64,000 nt of DNA from Phycisphaeraceae bacterium (GTDB lineage: Bacteria; Planctomycetota; Phycisphaerae; Phycisphaerales; UBA1924). The notes beneath the pieces are model-generated. The model was not told the DNA's origin. It ran no database searches and worked only from the letters and a program-made list of their open reading frames with translations. Shown piece by piece: positions 24,376 to 32,810 of the stretch. A program made the position numbers and the translations under genes. Every line of letters begins with the position of its first letter. The first letter of the stretch is position 1. The stretch spans positions 1 to 64,000 of the forward strand of contig JAHBXG010000019.1 of NCBI GenBank assembly GCA_019636565.1. The letters run 5' to 3'.

Positions 24376-26276
24376 GATTCGGGAACGCGCTGCATCGCTA
24401 TCCAGCGATCCACTCGCATCTCGAGCACGCTGAGCGGGAGCGCCCCGGCACCCAGCACTTCGTCGTGGAATGCACGCACATCGAAACGGTTGCCGAGCGC
24501 TTTTTCGGCGCGGGCCCGCAATTCCAGTATTTTCAACTCGCCGATCTTGTAGGCGCAGGCCTGTCCGGGCCAGCCGATGTAGCGATCGATCTCGCTGACG
24601 GTATCGAGTTCGGTTCCGGCGCTGTTCGCGAGCATGTAGTCGATGGCCTGCTGGCGCGTCCAGCCCATCGCGTGCATGCCGGTGTCTACAACAAGGCGGC
24701 AGGCACGCCAGATCTCGTCACTCAAGCGGCCGAAGTAATCGTACGGATCGCTATAGACACCCCGCCCGGAGGGGTTGACGTTCGTGCGGGGATTGTCGCC
24801 CATCTCGAGGCCGAGACTTTCGCTGTACAGCGCCCATCCTTCAACGTACGACGTGTATTGGAGTTGATTGCGGTACGGGTGGAGGCCTTCGAGTTCGTCG
24901 GCGATCGATAGCTGGAAGTGGTGCCCCGGCACGCTCTCGTGGAGCGAGAGCGACCACATTCCGTAGCGCGGGCGCTGGCTGAGGTCGTAGGTGTTGACCA
25001 TGAAATAGCCAGGAATGCCGGACTTGATGGAGCCCGGGTAGCAGTACGCCGCGGGAGAGCTCGGCGCCGCGAACCGCGGGATAGGACGCACGCCGTAGCT
25101 GAGTCGGGGGAGGACTCCGAAAAGTCGAGTGAGATCGGGATCCACCGACTTGCAGATGACCTTGTATCCGTCCAGCAGGGACTTCTCGTCGGTGAAGTAG
25201 AAGCGGGGATCGGTGCGCAGAAACTCAACGAATTTCGTGAAGCGTTCTTCGCCCTTGTACCTGTCTTTGTCGGGCCAGTCGGTCTCGTCGATAACGGCCA
25301 TCATCTCGCCCTTGATGCGGGCGACTTCTTTCAGGCCGATGTCGTGGATCTGCTGCGCGGAGAGCGCGGTCGTCGTTTCGCGCCGGAGGTTGGATTCGTA
25401 GTACGGAAGTCCATCAAGTCCCTGGCCGGCGCCAATGCTGTCGCGGCAGTTTGGGATGTACTCGCTTTCCAGAAAAGCGGCCAACTCGCGAAAGGCGGGA
25501 ATGACCTGCTCACGAACCGCCTTGGCAGCGCGAAGCGAGAGCGCGTCGCCGGCGGGCCGAGCGCGGAACGGGGTGTAGAAAGGGGAGAGCGAGGGATCGG
25601 CGATCGCATCGTCACCGGCGAGGCCCCGGGTGAGTTCGACGCTCTTGGCGAGAATGACCTTCGGCGGCACGCGTCCCGCCTTGAGCCCGTCTCTCATGTT
25701 GGCGATGTGCTGTCGGATGAGAACCGGGATTTTTTCGAGCCGGGCTGCGTAGTCGGCGAGGAGCGCATCGTTCTGGAGAGGAATCGAGAGGTACAACTGC
25801 GGCAGTTCGATGTGGGGTCCGGAGAGGGCCGTGATCGGTTGCTGCTCGGGAAAAAAGCTCGCGGCATCGAGCGCGGTGGTAATGGTGTATTCGAGCAACT
25901 CGAGATCGATCACATCTGCTTCGGTGAAAGACGAACGATCGAAGGCCTTTGCACGCTCGAGGATGGACCCGAGTTGCGCACGGTCTCTTGCAATCGCGCC
26001 CGAGCTCACGTCGCTGAGTTGGTCGTTGAAACGCAAATCGCCGTTCGTGCTTGCCGACTCCGGGCTTGAGCGCATTGTCAGGTCGTAGTACTCATCTAGC
26101 AGTTGGAGGACCTGAGGCGAGCGTCCGGCAATCTGGGTGTGCGTCAACGAATCCACCGAAGCCGAGGGAGACCCCTCCGCGTGGCTTGCCGTGCCGTGCA
26201 AGGCGATGGACAGCAAAAAGGCGGTCAGAACGGAGGTTGCGACGCTGAAAACCGGGCGCGCACATTGCTTGGGCAT
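24339..26276 (-). CDS. DUF885 exported metallopeptidase-like protein
   Basis: A 645-residue exported protein with signal peptide (FSVATSVLTAFLLSIALHG). It belongs to the DUF885 family, whose members look like M32/M3-type zinc peptidases. The candidate metal site is SLHESVPGHHFQLSIADE (HExxxGHH) in the C-terminal half, preceded by the YGMWSLSLH context and followed by YVEGWALYSESLGLEMG, all typical. The length is normal for the family. Catalysis and substrate are not established; peptidase or esterase activity is inferred from the motif. It is convergent with the small protein gene. The tRNA-Gln gene lies divergently upstream. Confidence 0.85.
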   Translation of the reverse strand: MPKQCARPVFSVATSVLTAFLLSIALHGTASHAEGSPSASVDSLTHTQIAGRSPQVLQLLDEYYDLTMRSSPESASTNGDLRFNDQLSDVSSGAIARDRAQLGSILERAKAFDRSSFTEADVIDLELLEYTITTALDAASFFPEQQPITALSGPHIELPQLYLSIPLQNDALLADYAARLEKIPVLIRQHIANMRDGLKAGRVPPKVILAKSVELTRGLAGDDAIADPSLSPFYTPFRARPAGDALSLRAAKAVREQVIPAFRELAAFLESEYIPNCRDSIGAGQGLDGLPYYESNLRRETTTALSAQQIHDIGLKEVARIKGEMMAVIDETDWPDKDRYKGEERFTKFVEFLRTDPRFYFTDEKSLLDGYKVICKSVDPDLTRLFGVLPRLSYGVRPIPRFAAPSSPAAYCYPGSIKSGIPGYFMVNTYDLSQRPRYGMWSLSLHESVPGHHFQLSIADELEGLHPYRNQLQYTSYVEGWALYSESLGLEMGDNPRTNVNPSGRGVYSDPYDYFGRLSDEIWRACRLVVDTGMHAMGWTRQQAIDYMLANSAGTELDTVSEIDRYIGWPGQACAYKIGELKILELRARAEKALGNRFDVRAFHDEVLGAGALPLSVLEMRVDRWIAMQRVPESQPPKGSGVARP

Positions 26277-26390
26277 GGCGCGAGTTTACAGGCTGCGCCG
26301 GACTCGGATGCGAAGAGTCGGGCGTTCACCGGAGACCTGGTCGCGGACCTTGCCGCGCCGGATTTGGAGCGTACCATTGGCCCTCGAAAG

Positions 26391-26410
26391 ACCCGGTTCG
26401 ACCGGGTTTT
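26391..26410 (+). terminator. Terminator-like hairpin upstream of tRNA-Gln
   Basis: ACCCGGT (26391-26397), loop TCG, ACCGGGT (26401-26407), then TTT. It ends one base before the tRNA. No plus-strand gene precedes it, so it may instead be a leader structure or stop read-through from elsewhere. Confidence 0.4.
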
Positions 26411-26411
26411 C

Positions 26412-26482
26412 TGGGGATTGGTGTAACGGTAGCACGAGTGACTCTGACTCACTTAGTCTAGGTTCGAATCCTAGATCCCCAA
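26412..26482 (+). tRNA. tRNA-Gln (anticodon CTG)
   Basis: A complete 71-base cloverleaf. The acceptor stem TGGGGAT pairs with ATCCCCA (26475-26481), with discriminator A at 26482. The D arm is GTGT...GCAC. The anticodon stem AGTGA/TCACT holds the loop CTCTGAC with anticodon CTG. The T arm is CTAGG-TTCGAAT-CCTAG. No CCA is encoded; TTTT follows. Confidence 0.95.
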
Positions 26483-26530
26483 TTTTCGCTCCGGCAGGTT
26501 GCTTCGTTTCACCCGTCCGATCCGACGGAG

Positions 26531-29029
26531 CTACGGGCAGACCAGAATGTCGTACGCCATGGCGAAAACCACAAAATCAAGGTCGTCGGTGAGGGTATCG
26601 CCCGTCAGGTCTCCCGCGGCGTCCGTCAGCGTGTTGTAGGCATCGACGAAGATCACAAAGTCGGCATCGTCTACCACCCCGTCGTCATTGAAGTCGCCGG
26701 CGCAATAGTTCGCGACTGGCGCGCAAACGCCGGAAGTTCCCGTCGGCAACGAATAGGACAGCGACCACGCCCCTTCGGCGGCCGTCACGGCAAGGTTCAG
26801 GGCGACCGGGGTGCCGCAGGGGTGCGACGGGTCGAGCGCGATCACTGCGGGCAGCAGATTCGCCGCCATCACGCCTTGGGGCATGTCGGGATAGTCCACT
26901 TGACCCAGGACGATCGACGCCGTCGGAGTCGAAGTGGTCAGCGTGGCATGAACGTTGGTCGCCGTGAGCAAGCCGCTGCTGAGCACATCGAGGTAGACCC
27001 GGAGCTTGTTTTCGCCCGGCTCGGCGATGCCGTTGGCGTTTCCATTGGCGAAGGCGTCGTCAACAAGGACGGAGCCGGCCGAGGCGAGGCGGGCAGCATT
27101 CGGAGCGGCCGTGATAGAGAAGTTCGCGTCGGTGATATCGAAATAGATCGCGTTAACGGGTTGGACGCGGATGCGGCAGTTGCTGGCGGTTTGGGGGAGC
27201 GCCACGCCTTCGGCCCCGTCATTCGGGGTTTCGGAGGCGAGGACAGTCGGGAAGGTATTGCCGCCGTCGGTCGAGAGGAGGATATTGACGGTGGTATGCT
27301 GAAACGGCGTGGTGTTTGTGCCCGCGACCAGCCAGCGCACGACGGTAGCGCCGGAGCGAGAAGAACTGGTATTGGGTTCGGTCACCATGAATGGACCCTT
27401 GGCGGAATAGGAACGGATGAGCGCTTCGGTGTAGTTCTGGCCACCGCCCCCGGCGCGGTTGTCACGCGCAGTGAGCCGGAAGCGCATGAATCGAGTGGTG
27501 GTAGGCATGATCTCGCCAAGCGACCCGGCGAGATTGCCGGTCAGAATGGTGGAAAGCTTTGGAAAGACACGCTTGAAGCCTGTGGTGCTGGGCGGGAAGG
27601 AGCGGAACAGAGGTCCGCTTCCTCCGTCGCCGGCCGAGAGCGCGCGGCGCGCGCCACCATCGCGCTGTTCCCAAACGTACGTCAGCGGGTCGCCATCCGA
27701 ATCGGTGGCGGACCCGACAAGTTCAAAGGGAGTCCCGACAGGAACGGGTGCCTGATTCAGAATCGAATGCGTCGCCACCGGAGCGTGATTGCCCGTGTCG
27801 ATGGTGACGGAGCAGGTGCGCGAGGCGGAGAAATCGGTGATCTGCTGGACACTTCCCTGGCTGTAGTAGTTGTCACGGAAATTCTGCACGTTGTCGGGGC
27901 TGCACGAACCGGCGTACGACATGATGGTCGAGCCGCTCCCGGGCTCGTACGCGGCGCCGGCACCGCCCCACTGCTCGGCGGTACAAGATCCGCCCGCGCC
28001 GTTCCAGCTGTGCGGCGCGTTGAATTGATGCCCCGTCTCGTGATAGAAAGTCTGCGGGTTCGAAAAGGTCGAAAAGCTGGAAATGCCGGTCAGGCCGTTG
28101 GACTTGCTGCCCGTGCACACGACCCCCAGGTTCGCCACTCCGCCGCCGAAGCGGGAAAACACGTGTCCAACGTCGTAATTGCTCAGCCCGATATAGGAAC
28201 TGAGCACCGACCCGTTGCTCTGCATCATTTCCGTTCGGCCGGAAGTATCGAACGGATGTGAAGCGGTGTTGGTGAAAATAACGAGGTCGTTGTTGGCGAC
28301 CACAATCAGTCGGATCGCGAATTCCTTTTCCCAAAGCGTGTTGAGTGCGTTCACTGCGGTCGTCACGCCCGAAAGCCCGCCTGCAACGGTGCCGCCGCAG
28401 ACATTCACGCACACCACCGGGTCCATCGAGACCGCAATGCGATAGGTGCGAAGCTTGTCGCCGGTGATCGCGGCAATCGAGTTGGACGGCGTTTCAACCG
28501 GTTCGCCGATCGTGCCGCACTCCGATTCAACATCACCCCTGCTGATCGTGCTGAGGTAGACCGTGTCCGCCGAAAGTTCGGCCGGCGCAACGCTGTAGTC
28601 GCCTCGTGGCGAGAGCACCGTTGCGAAGAATCCAAGTTCATTCATGCAAATCCGCGCCGTGGCGTAGGGATCATCGAGGCCCTGAGCCGAATATGTCTTG
28701 ATTTGCGGATATTTCGCCGCCAGTGGGGGCTCCATGATCGGTGATTCGACCACGGTGAACGCCTCGAGCATTCCATCCGGGCGCGGCAGCATCAAAATGG
28801 GCGAGCTATCAGCCTCCGGGCTGAACTCCAGCGGTGCGAGTGCCAGCGCCGACTGCTGGACCGAGCGATTCATCCGAAAGACGGCCACCGACTCGGGGGC
28901 GATTCTCACGTCGGCCAGCGCGGCAATATCGCTCTGCGATGCGGGCATCCACGGAAGGTCCGACTCCGCCAGCGTCACCGAGAGCGGGAGAAGGCAAGCC
29001 ACAACGCCGAGCATCAATCCGCGTGTCAT
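26531..29029 (-). CDS. Secreted reprolysin-like zinc metalloprotease with dockerin-like tail
   Basis: An 832-residue secreted protein. The signal peptide MLGVVACLLPLSVTLAES follows a start with GGAGG seven bases upstream. The catalytic region shows the long zinc motif HETGHQFNAPHSW (H330, H334, H340) in a metzincin M12-like context (GLSGVTTAVNALNTLWEKEF, FGGGVANLGVVC). Beta-sandwich regions with GSATDSDGDPLTYVWEQRDG follow, in PKD/fibronectin style. The C-terminus is the paired calcium-loop tail: GDFNDDGVVDDADFVIF and DLTGDTLTDDLDFVVF, ending ILVCP. Secreted protein degradation is likely; the tail probably retains it at the cell surface or in a complex. It is transcribed alone. Confidence 0.86.
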   Translation of the reverse strand: MTRGLMLGVVACLLPLSVTLAESDLPWMPASQSDIAALADVRIAPESVAVFRMNRSVQQSALALAPLEFSPEADSSPILMLPRPDGMLEAFTVVESPIMEPPLAAKYPQIKTYSAQGLDDPYATARICMNELGFFATVLSPRGDYSVAPAELSADTVYLSTISRGDVESECGTIGEPVETPSNSIAAITGDKLRTYRIAVSMDPVVCVNVCGGTVAGGLSGVTTAVNALNTLWEKEFAIRLIVVANNDLVIFTNTASHPFDTSGRTEMMQSNGSVLSSYIGLSNYDVGHVFSRFGGGVANLGVVCTGSKSNGLTGISSFSTFSNPQTFYHETGHQFNAPHSWNGAGGSCTAEQWGGAGAAYEPGSGSTIMSYAGSCSPDNVQNFRDNYYSQGSVQQITDFSASRTCSVTIDTGNHAPVATHSILNQAPVPVGTPFELVGSATDSDGDPLTYVWEQRDGGARRALSAGDGGSGPLFRSFPPSTTGFKRVFPKLSTILTGNLAGSLGEIMPTTTRFMRFRLTARDNRAGGGGQNYTEALIRSYSAKGPFMVTEPNTSSSRSGATVVRWLVAGTNTTPFQHTTVNILLSTDGGNTFPTVLASETPNDGAEGVALPQTASNCRIRVQPVNAIYFDITDANFSITAAPNAARLASAGSVLVDDAFANGNANGIAEPGENKLRVYLDVLSSGLLTATNVHATLTTSTPTASIVLGQVDYPDMPQGVMAANLLPAVIALDPSHPCGTPVALNLAVTAAEGAWSLSYSLPTGTSGVCAPVANYCAGDFNDDGVVDDADFVIFVDAYNTLTDAAGDLTGDTLTDDLDFVVFAMAYDILVCP

Positions 29030-29116
29030 CAGAACCTCCGAATGAAGGGCATCGCCCCATGGGAATTATGTCGCCAAGGGCCGGCATTTCGGAGCCCCAT
29101 TTCTGATTTCTGCAAA

Positions 29117-29152
29117 AAGCATGCGACCCGTCCGGAATTATCCGGACGGGTC
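29117..29152 (-). terminator. Strong hairpin between divergent transcription units' ends
   Basis: GACCCGTCCGGA (29125-29136) pairs perfectly with TCCGGACGGGTC (29141-29152) around ATTA. On the minus strand it is followed by GCATGC and TTTTT, so it probably ends transcription from the lipoprotein gene that stops at 29182. Confidence 0.7.
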
Positions 29153-29181
29153 GGGCTCGAAACGGCCAGATTGAGGTGAAG

Positions 29182-29571
29182 TCAGTTCCCTGTTGCTTTG
29201 GCCAGGATGTCGGACTTGCCCTGGTCACTCATGCCGAGGAATTCCTGCTTGCAGTCGTCGCAACAGAACGCGATGGTCTTGCCTTGATAAGAAACCGTTT
29301 GAGCCGGGTCGGCATCGTGCCCGCCGATGGGGCACGTCTTATTCACCGGGGCGGCCGATTGCGCGGCCGGCGCAGCGGCTGGCGTCGCCTTGTTTTCGGC
29401 CTTGTGGGCATCGCCGTCTTTGCAATTGCCATCGGACTCGCAGCATTCGGATTTGCCGCCGCAACAGTTGGCAGAGTCGTCACACTTTCCGCTGGTGGCG
29501 CACCCCGCTACAAGACCTCCCAAGGCCAGAAAGAGAACGATGCTCGGCACCGACAGGATGAACTTCTTCAC
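29182..29571 (-). CDS. Cysteine-rich lipoprotein with YHS/TRASH-like metal-binding domain
   Basis: A 129-residue lipoprotein, signal FILSVPSIVLFLALGGLVAGC with lipobox V-A-G-C. A cysteine-rich linker (KCDDSANCCGG, SECCESDGNC) and an alanine-rich stretch lead to a C-terminal domain with CPIGGHDADPAQTVSYQGK and FCCDDCKQEFLG, which looks like a YHS/TRASH-type heavy-metal or copper binder. The start is a GTG at 29571 with AAGGAA eight bases upstream; the longer open frame to 29667 has no signal character. It acts outside the inner membrane. Two more small cysteine-bearing exported proteins are encoded next to it. Confidence 0.75.
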   Translation of the reverse strand: MKKFILSVPSIVLFLALGGLVAGCATSGKCDDSANCCGGKSECCESDGNCKDGDAHKAENKATPAAAPAAQSAAPVNKTCPIGGHDADPAQTVSYQGKTIAFCCDDCKQEFLGMSDQGKSDILAKATGN

Positions 29572-29674
29572 GTCTGAATTCCTTCCCAAGAAATCGCGGC
29601 GCATTGCCGCGGCAGATGTCCGTGGGCCGCCCCAATGGGCCGACCAATTGAATAATTCTAAGTTCACAATGAAG

Positions 29675-29702
29675 CCCCCGCCCGGCGAATACCGGGCGGG
29701 GG
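29675..29702. terminator. GC-rich perfect hairpin
   Basis: CCCCCGCCCGG (29675-29685) pairs with CCGGGCGGGGG (29692-29702) around CGAATA. It lies 19 bases past the end of the minus-strand cysteine-rich gene, a position suited to a terminator, though no U-run follows on either strand. Confidence 0.5.
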
Positions 29703-29720
29703 TGTCTCCGATCTAGACAA

Positions 29721-29966
29721 TTACCCGCAGCAGGAGCCGCTGCAGCAATCGGCCTTGGCCTTCTGCTTCATTTCGGCACAATTGCCGCTTGCATCGCACG
29801 TACCAGGGCAAGAGCCGGAGCACGAGCCGGGGCAGGACCCGGCATCGCACCCACAGTTGGTGCACTGGCACGATTCGCACTTGCACGAGGCGGCCTCCGT
29901 GCTTTGCGGAGCGGGAGAAAGAAGGATCAGGCCTGCGGTCGCCATGGATAACAACAATGCGTTCAT
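29721..29966 (-). CDS. Small exported metallothionein-like cysteine-rich protein
   Basis: An 81-residue protein with a signal peptide (MNALLLSMATAGLILLSPAP) and a mature part holding 15 cysteines in about 53 residues, largely as CxC, CxxC and SCPGSC units (CKCESCQCTNCGC, GSCPGSCSGSCPGTC, DCCSGSCCG). This composition suggests soft-metal binding such as copper or zinc outside the cytoplasm. The ATG at 29966 follows AAAGGA. Its neighbours on the same strand are also cysteine-bearing exported proteins. No named family is recognised. Confidence 0.68.
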   Translation of the reverse strand: MNALLLSMATAGLILLSPAPQSTEAASCKCESCQCTNCGCDAGSCPGSCSGSCPGTCDASGNCAEMKQKAKADCCSGSCCG

Positions 29967-30086
29967 ATCAAGTCCTTTCGCGCAGCCGCAATCGGAAAGA
30001 TCACGGCGACGTTTTGTGTTCATGTTCGCGGGACGCCACACGCGTCCTACGCGTTGGCCAGAACAGCCTACAAAACGGCGAAACGA

Positions 30087-30530
30087 CTAGATCGTCCAGC
30101 GGCAGAATCGCTCGCATGCGGATCTTCCCGCAGCATTTGGAGGATGCGCGGGCTCCCTGGTTCCGTGATGCCAGGAACTGCGTTGGCTGAGCGGCAAAGA
30201 CGGGAATGCGGACGCAATCGCAATTGAAACCCGGGCAAATTCCGCGCCCGACCGGCGATCCGGAACGGCGGGTATGCGGGGCGATTCGAGTGAGAGCGGA
30301 CACTCGCAGCATCGCTCACGCCGAGTCGAGAATTGCGCGATGGCCGAACTCTCGGAATCCGCATCCGGCGCCGCCATGCTTTCGCAGCAGCAGGAACCTT
30401 CAGATTGGCTGTCTGCGTGGCAGCTCGCGCTCACGTTCAGCGCCACGACTGCCACGGGCGATTGACCCGCGCAAACAAGCAGCAGGAGCGACTGGAAAAT
30501 CAGTCCGAAAATGGCCCCGAATCGAACCAT
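30087..30530 (-). CDS. Hypothetical exported protein with cysteine clusters
   Basis: A 147-residue protein with an N-terminal hydrophobic segment (FGAIFGLIFQSLLLLVCAG) and clusters CHADSQ, SCCCES and ERCCECPL in the first half; the second half is polar and basic. I do not recognise a family. The cysteine clusters and its place upstream of two cysteine-rich exported genes on the same strand suggest a shared metal-handling role. It lies just downstream of the ABC exporter gene (35-base gap) on the same strand. The start has no strong ribosome-binding site. Confidence 0.5.
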   Translation of the reverse strand: MVRFGAIFGLIFQSLLLLVCAGQSPVAVVALNVSASCHADSQSEGSCCCESMAAPDADSESSAIAQFSTRRERCCECPLSLESPRIPAVPDRRSGAEFARVSIAIASAFPSLPLSQRSSWHHGTREPAHPPNAAGRSACERFCRWTI

Positions 30531-30565
30531 GTGTCTTCATCATACAGCGGAACTTCATCCGCCGT

Positions 30566-32749
30566 TCATTGCGAAGTCGGGGACGCCGAAACATTGTCCA
30601 ATAACTGCTTGGATTCGGCCAGATCGTCGCGGATCCCCCGCGCCGCGCCGGGAGAGTGGGCCTCGAGCTGGGTGCGCAGCAAATCGGCATAGCGGCCCTC
30701 AAATGCGAGCAATTGCTGGTGCGTGCCCGTTTCGACGACCTGCCCGTGCTCAAGCACCACAATGAGGTCGGCGTGGCGGATGGTGCTCAGGCGGTGCGCG
30801 ATGACAAAGCAGGTCCGACCCTTCATCAGAACACCGAGGCTTCGCTGGATGAGGGCTTCGCTCTCCGCATCCAGATTGCTGGTGGCTTCGTCCAGAATGA
30901 GAATGGCCGGGTCGGCGAGCAGGGCGCGGGCGATGGCGAGCCGCTGCTTCTGACCCCCGCTGAGACGAACACCACGCTCGCCGATGAGTGTCTGATAGCC
31001 GTTCTCGAGCTTTTCAATGAACTCCGCGGCATTCGCCGATTCCGCGGCCCGCTTCACGGCCTGCATCACTTCGGCTTCTGTCACAAGGCCCTGACCGGCG
31101 GGCGCAACACGGCCGTAGGCGATGTTCGCCGCGACCGATCCGTCGAACAAGAAAACATCCTGCTCAACGATTCCCAGCAATCGCCGATACGAGCGCACGT
31201 CAATTTCGCGCAGGTCGATGCCGTCGAGCAGAATGCGGCCGGCGGTCCACTTTCCGCCCGGCGCGGCGGGATCCGGCACATCGCACGGATCAAAGAATCG
31301 AGCAATGAGATTGCAGAGGGTGGTCTTCCCGCTGCCGCTGGCGCCGACGAGCGCGACGGTCATTCCCGGCCGGACGTCAAGCGAAACGGCTTTGAGCACG
31401 GGCCGCGGAGCATTGAGCGTCGACGAACCCTCCTTCGAATCCGATTCCTTTGTCTTTGTCTGCGTGACCGGATACGCGAACGAAACGTTTTCAAGAGACA
31501 CGCGTCCCTGAACGTTGGCCCTCACCAGCTGGATCTTGTTTTCACCCGTTGAATCGCCAAATTCGCCGGGTTCCTCGAGAACATCAAGGATGCGATCGAA
31601 GCCCGCGAGATTGGTCTGCACGGCGGTGGCGGTGTTGGTCAGCGTTTCCAACGGGCTGAGGAGCATCAGGAGGTAGCTGGTAAACATCATCACCTGACCG
31701 ATGGTCAGATTGCCGCGGATGACCTGCGAACCGCCGTAAACCAAGACGCCGGTGCTCGCGACGGGGATGAGAAGCGACCAGACCATCTCGAGCACCCGAG
31801 ACCACCACCACACCAGAATCTCCTGGCGCGACATGAGATGACCGGCCTTTGTGAAGCGACCCGATTCGGAGAGTTCGCGTGAAAACCCGCGAACGACGCG
31901 CATACCGCCGAACGCTTCGGTGCTGTGGGCGTCGATCCCGCTGCGGGTGATCTTGATGTCCCGATAAATCGGCCGGATGCGGTTGATCCAGGTTCGGTGG
32001 CTGAGCCAGACGGCGGGAATCAGCAGCAGTCCGCCGACGAGCAATCGCCAATCCACCATCGCGAGAATGACGAGCGTTCCGGCCAACTGCACAATCGCAC
32101 GCCACGGGTTGTAGAGCAGGCTGAACAGCAACTCGGCCGCGGCACCCGCATCTTCGCGCAAAATGCCCACCACGCCGCCTGTCTTCATCTGATAAATGCG
32201 ATGCAAAGGCAGACGTGCCGCATGCTCGAATACCTGCATGCGCATCGTGGCCTGCACGCGTTTGGTCAGCCGGGTCATCTGCCAGCGACCCCACGTCCAG
32301 ATCACGATGTTGAACATCGAGAGCAGGATCATGCAGAAACCCAGAATCCAAAGCAGGCTGATTCGGTCGGCTTTTTGGATCGCACCCCAGTCGATGGTCA
32401 CGCCGGCCCTCGCGATCAGTTCGCGCGCCCAGACGGGAATACCGCCCGGTCCCGGGTGATCGGTCACGATGTAGTCGATGACGATGAGTGTGCTCGCGGG
32501 CATGAGCAGACCCAGTCCCGTCGCGACAGTGAGCGTTCCCAGCGCCGCGATGACGGTGCGCCGGTGCTCACGGATCTGCCACCAGAACAATCGGAAGAGT
32601 TCGAAGAAGCCACGCCCGCGCGAAGTCTTCCGCGGACGCTGGCCCGCGGCCTCCGACTTATCAAGTTTGGACCAAGCCGGATCCTTGCGCTTCGCCAGGT
32701 ATTCGCGGAAGCGGGAGCGGCTGCTCCGTCGCTGAAACAACATGCACAA
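30566..32749 (-). CDS. ABC transporter, fused permease and ATPase (MsbA/multidrug type)
   Basis: A 727-residue half-transporter that should export lipids or hydrophobic compounds as a homodimer in the inner membrane. A cytoplasmic basic N-terminus (about 50 residues) precedes six membrane helices (about 65-390). The ATPase has Walker A GASGSGKT, Q-loop VEQDVFLFDGSVAANIAYG, signature VRLSGGQKQRLAIARALLA, Walker B ILILDEATSNLD and switch IAHRLSTIRHADLIVVL. The C-terminal tail after residue 700 is extra. Length is somewhat above the usual 580-620, because of both extensions. It is divergent from the gamma-glutamyltransferase gene. Confidence 0.92.
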   Translation of the reverse strand: MCMLFQRRSSRSRFREYLAKRKDPAWSKLDKSEAAGQRPRKTSRGRGFFELFRLFWWQIREHRRTVIAALGTLTVATGLGLLMPASTLIVIDYIVTDHPGPGGIPVWARELIARAGVTIDWGAIQKADRISLLWILGFCMILLSMFNIVIWTWGRWQMTRLTKRVQATMRMQVFEHAARLPLHRIYQMKTGGVVGILREDAGAAAELLFSLLYNPWRAIVQLAGTLVILAMVDWRLLVGGLLLIPAVWLSHRTWINRIRPIYRDIKITRSGIDAHSTEAFGGMRVVRGFSRELSESGRFTKAGHLMSRQEILVWWWSRVLEMVWSLLIPVASTGVLVYGGSQVIRGNLTIGQVMMFTSYLLMLLSPLETLTNTATAVQTNLAGFDRILDVLEEPGEFGDSTGENKIQLVRANVQGRVSLENVSFAYPVTQTKTKESDSKEGSSTLNAPRPVLKAVSLDVRPGMTVALVGASGSGKTTLCNLIARFFDPCDVPDPAAPGGKWTAGRILLDGIDLREIDVRSYRRLLGIVEQDVFLFDGSVAANIAYGRVAPAGQGLVTEAEVMQAVKRAAESANAAEFIEKLENGYQTLIGERGVRLSGGQKQRLAIARALLADPAILILDEATSNLDAESEALIQRSLGVLMKGRTCFVIAHRLSTIRHADLIVVLEHGQVVETGTHQQLLAFEGRYADLLRTQLEAHSPGAARGIRDDLAESKQLLDNVSASPTSQ

Positions 32750-32810
32750 CAGTATGTGGATCGCACACTCGGGAGCATCGTTTCCGCACAGGTCGGACTA
32801 CCTTTCTTGC

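Noticed and set aside
26412..26530. tRNA-Gln considered as an integration site for a mobile element
   Set aside because: I found no integrase gene and no repeated copy of the tRNA 3' end nearby.
26822..28261. 479-codon plus-strand frame opposite the metalloprotease gene
   Set aside because: Arg/Gly/Val-rich antisense frame with no domain signs, while the minus strand has signal peptide, zinc motif and dockerin-like tail.
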